From NCBI GenBank assembly GCA_026027325.1, contig JAMSLZ010000015.1:186001-250000 (forward strand): DNA of 64,000 bases. Direction: 5' to 3'. This document shows, piece by piece, positions 60,346 through 64,000 of the stretch. The notes beneath the pieces are model-generated. The model had not been told where the DNA came from, did not search any database, and saw nothing but the letters and a program-made list of their open reading frames with translations. Made by a program: the position numbers and the translations under genes. Source of the DNA: Actinomucor elegans (taxonomy: Eukaryota > Mucoromycota > Mucoromycetes > Mucorales > Mucoraceae). Numbering within the stretch: the first letter of the stretch is position 1; every line of letters starts with the position of its first letter.

Positions 60346-61468
60346 ATGGTTAAGCCAAGGCCTTTTCCCATCCCTCTTGAGCTTCTATCAGCCATCAAGT
60401 CAAAATACAATATAGAATCGGACGATGAAGCTAACCAAATAGATACTATTCGAAGATTCTTGGATGATATGGCAGGGCAGACTGAAGTACCTAAAGTTAA
60501 CCGACAAGATTTTATAATAGTTCGTAACAACATCAATGTCAATATTTCTATCCTTCGTCCTCCAGAGTCAAAAGACAAAGTTTTACCTGTCATATTGTTT
60601 TTGTAAGTCTGCTTTTGATCAAATTGAAACACTAGTATTTACTTTAATGGTTAGACATGGAGGCGGATGGGTTTCTGGAACGTTAAAGATGTTTGAGACT
60701 CTGACAAATCAGGTAATAAATCGGCTTAATCAATGATGATTTCATACATTGAATAGTTTGTTAGTTGGTTGAGCAATTACAGGCTTCTGTCGTGTTTGTG
60801 CATTATTCTTTAAGCCCTGAGGTAAAATACCCTGTAGCATTAGAAGAGTGCTATACTGCACTTTGTTGGATTCAAGACAATGCCAATGCTATCCATGTTG
60901 ACATCAAACGCTTAGCTGTTTGCGGAGATTCTGCAGGTGGAAATCTTGCTGCTGCTCTTTCAAGTAAGCTTGCTATTTTTTTTTTCCATGAGCATAATAC
61001 GAATATAATAATTATGGATATATAGTTCTCGCTAAGGACCGTGGCAATGCGAGCATCTCTTACCAAGTTTTATATTACCCTTCCACTTCTATGGATTATG
61101 AAAGTGAGTCCTACAATGAACATAAAGACGACGAGCTCTTGTCAAAAGTATATATGAAATACTTTTGGGACGCATATCTTGGCAATGAAAATAACGCGAC
61201 ATTACCAACTGTTACACCTTTGTCAGCTTCTGTAGAATCACTCAAAGGTCTACCTCCAGCTTTGATTATAACTGCAGAAATTGATGTGTTGAGAACAGAA
61301 GGAGAACTCTATGCGAAGAAACTAATGGAGGCAGGTGTAGATACTCTCTGTGTGCGTTATAATGGAGCTCAGCATGGGTTCGTTACAGAGCCTGGGTACG
61401 AGGCCGAAGCTGCTCTAGCTATATCACAAACTGTAGATGTCTTGAAAAGGCGTTGGAATTTGAAATAA
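60346..61468 (+). CDS. Alpha/beta hydrolase, HSL-type esterase/lipase
   Basis: Four exons (60346-60602, 60655-60712, 60765-60963, 61026-61468) encode 318 residues. The oxyanion-hole motif HGGGW (87-91) spans the first splice junction. The nucleophile elbow GDSAGG places Ser161; Asp258 in AEIDVLR and His288 in AQHGFV complete the triad. The motif set and the cap-like N-terminus match the hormone-sensitive-lipase family of carboxylesterases that hydrolyse short acyl esters. No signal peptide is seen, so it is probably cytosolic. I prefer ATG 60346 (better context, AGT ATG G); an in-frame ATG at 60304 would add 14 residues. All introns are GT-AG and in phase. Confidence 0.93.
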
Positions 61469-62581
61469 ATAAAACATCTATATCGAAAATGAAGATTATT
61501 AGACACTATGCTATCTACTACAACAAAATGATCTTACTTGTTTCTCCTTATTGTTTATTCCATTTTCCTATTCATTTCAGATTTTACAATGGATTCGATT
61601 ACAAATGCGTCAAAAGAAGATATTGAACAGAACAAGCGTAGCTTATCCAAAGATTTTACATAAAAGTATACTGATAAATGTTGAGTCCTGATCAGTACGA
61701 TACTCCTAGAATGAAAGTAAAACTAGTTTAGCCTATGTACTGTTTGTTAATTGCTCTAATGGATATCGACTGCCTTTCTACACAAAGGCTATTATCTGAT
61801 ACGATATTTAACCGGGATCAGCTCGTAGATCAATACATGACTAGAGCTAGATGTCATCTTTTTGATTCAGTCCATTTTGGAAGTAATTTTTAGAACGATA
61901 CGCTGCATGAACAACAATTTTCAACTATTATCTGGTCTGTATTAATAAAGATGAGCAGCCTTTCACTTTTTAAGCAATTACTCATTCCCATTTTAACTTA
62001 TATTCCTGGGGCAAGTCTCAGCATTTCACATAGAATAGAACTAATGAACAATAGGCCCCTTGCATGATCCTAGTCAAATGTTAGATCTAATGGTTAGCAT
62101 ACTCAAAATAAACTGGTCCACCTACTACAGTTATCATTTGACCAAATCACAAACGAGTATACAATATATTAATTATTAGCAGTAAATTACCAATGCTCCA
62201 TTATGAAAGCTAATTTATCAGAAAGAGCGTCTCATTTCATATATATTTAAGAATTAAATGTATATAGCATCTATTAGAGTTATTGTTAAAGAGTATGTTT
62301 TGGTAGCTGGACTTATTTCGCTTAGTTTTGAAGACTTTGTGCTGATCAGCAACCAAAGTATCTCTGCAAGTATGCACATATGCCGAAAAAAAAAAATCAA
62401 ACGATCAAAGATGGCTTTATAAAGCGTTTGAGTAGATGATACTTGTCGAAATACCAAACTTTGTGGCTGAGTTCTAAAATGGCAAATCCAACTTGTTTTT
62501 TTTTACTCCCACTGTATGATAGTAGTTTTACACTTGAATTTACACTTTTGTCAGGTCTTTCTGGCTCTCTTTTAACAAAAT
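61469..62581. other. Intergenic, no clear gene
   Basis: AT-rich spacer. A 24-codon frame near 61591 (MDSITNASKEDIEQNKRSLS) follows a TTTCAG acceptor-like site; it could be an exon relic but nothing joins it. The right end is the promoter side of the gene at 62582. Confidence 0.5.
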
Positions 62582-64000
62582 ATGACCAATAAGTTAACGG
62601 TACCAACGGACACAGAGGAATCTTCAGATTCGAACGCGTTAACAAATTCATCTTCTGCTTCTCCCGGTCTATTCTCTTATTTTGTTAATGTTATCTCTGG
62701 AGCAAGACAGACTGCTAGTCAAGAATTTGGTCGATTCTGGGAGAATCTGGAACACCATCACCAGAATACTACTAGTACTACTACAGGCACTAGTACTGAT
62801 GCTGTTCAAAATGCCTATATCCCGAGATATAGTATCAAAAACAAAAATGACACCACACGTATGAGTAAAGGCGAGCAAATTAACGGCAGAATCATCCCAG
62901 ATCATTATCGACGTGGATATATCAAAGATGCGGAAATACAGACCGAGAGCTTTGATGATATATTATCACCATCTCCTGTACATAAAAGAAAAGCAAATAG
63001 TTCATTATCATATAATTACCAATATAATCGTCCACTAAAGAAACAAGCTACAAGTGTCTCACCATCACCAGCACCCTTAGTACCATCTACTAAAGATATA
63101 ATAGACAATAAAGACGATTCACCAATCTGCTCAGAAACGAAAGCGGTACCATGGGATTATTCTTTATCAGCAAACACATCGCCAATTCAACAGCGTCAAT
63201 TTCAAACACGTCCAGCAACAACTTCGCCTGAGCGACGCAAAATAACAAGTGATGTGATGACCGGTTCCAAGTCTGTAAGGCGCTTGACTCATGAGTTGGA
63301 ATCATCCTTTATACCACGATCGCCAATGTCTCCATATATAAGGACTCAAGCATCGCCTCGTCAACCACTAGATAAGCCTGTAGCTACAGACTGTTCATAT
63401 GATTCACATAAAGATACCACTTCGCCAACCCCTACTCGTATGGAAGACATATTTCCTATGATTAAACCACAGACCGAATCGCCTGTCAGACAGCAGCAGC
63501 GATTGACAGCCAAAGAACTGGATGAGCGAATGGAAAAGTTGGAAAGGGAAGTAGGGATTACAAAGACAAAGGCAAATATACAATATGATTTGGATCAAGT
63601 AATGATAACTAACGAAAAAGTGAAATAGGTCAGTCAGTTTATCGCACCAACACCTTTCACACCTTTGCAAAATATTACTTCTCCAGTCAAGGGCAGCAAT
63701 TTACAAAAAGATCGACGCATGTCTGATTCACCTTTATCATCGTCCATCAAAACACCTTCTAGTGCCTCAAGGACTTCTCCTCCACCGCCGCCACCACCAC
63801 AACCTGTACCAATGATACCTACCTCTTCACCCTTAAGATCGTTGACAGCCAATAGTGCACCTTTTAGTTATACAGCCAGCTCACCTATTCGATCTTCAAT
63901 AAAAGAAACACTGATGGCAAAGAAGGTAAACTAGATCATAGAGCCAGTGAATACTATTGAATCACTAACACACCCCAGAATGAATTCAAACCGACTGATA
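62582..64000 (+). CDS. Unknown Ser/Pro-rich protein, partial at the window end
   Basis: Exon 1 starts at 62582. The best model uses 62582-63550, a 78-bp intron to 63628, exon 2 63629-63925, a 53-bp intron, and exon 3 from 63979 past the window edge. An alternative donor at 63599 would give a 30-bp intron, which is too short for this genome. The N-terminus has a short conserved-looking block (FSYFVNVISGARQTASQEFG, then RFW). Much of the rest is disordered and rich in SP/TP sites (SPSPVHKRK, TTSPERRK, RSPMSPYIR), followed by a short coiled coil (AKELDERMEKLERE) and a polyproline stretch. The many SP/TP sites suggest proline-directed phosphorylation. I recognise no family. The C-terminus is missing. 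Confidence 0.65.

Overview
The window looks like nuclear DNA of an early-diverging filamentous fungus, most likely Mucoromycota (Mucorales). The sequence is AT-rich. Genes are split by short introns of about 50-65 bp with GTAAGT-type donors, CTAAC-like branch sites and AG acceptors. The gene set is fungal: Ssk1-type response regulator, Pik1, a Zn2Cys6 factor, a SIN-type kinase and SCO1. Several protein styles (F-box/LRR, small homeobox proteins, O-fucosyltransferase-like enzymes) fit Mucorales. Species was not determined.

Layout. 1-5 kb: mostly non-coding, with a hidden three-exon V-ATPase subunit e gene (minus, 2002-2351) and two coding-like relics. 5.2-11 kb: a THO1/SARNP-like SAP protein (plus) converges on an 11-exon gene (minus) that fuses a calponin-homology domain, a Cdc7/SepH-type kinase and a C1-like zinc finger. 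11-18.8 kb: gene-poor, holding a decayed piggyBac-like element (13241-15581). 18.9-25.3 kb: homeobox gene, DDX20/Gemin3 helicase, BUD20, an unknown small gene and SCO1. 26.3-34.5 kb: an Ssk1-like response regulator with a membrane/pseudo-histidine-kinase front end, an unknown protein and an F-box protein. 34.5-36.8 kb: relic region. 36.8-40 kb: PIK1 phosphatidylinositol 4-kinase. 41.5-45.7 kb: Zn2Cys6 factor and a Mei2-like RNA-binding protein. 46.8-56.2 kb: tiny homeobox gene, aldo/keto reductase, XRCC4-like factor, mitochondrial peroxiredoxin and an O-fucosyltransferase-like protein. 56-60 kb: gene-poor with a possible protease relic. 60.3-64 kb: an HSL-type esterase and an unknown gene cut by the window edge.

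The genes form no operon or cluster; they are unrelated housekeeping and regulatory genes, each with its own promoter and several with a visible TATA box.

Two themes stand out. First, three multidomain proteins have unusual architectures: the CH-kinase-C1 protein, the Ssk1 protein whose H-box has Gln in place of His, and the Mei2-like protein with divergent front RRMs. Second, four different plus-strand genes are each broken by exactly one missing A in a short A-run, and the same one-base correction makes each whole CDS a multiple of three. This is either systematic homopolymer loss in the assembly or something biological worth testing.
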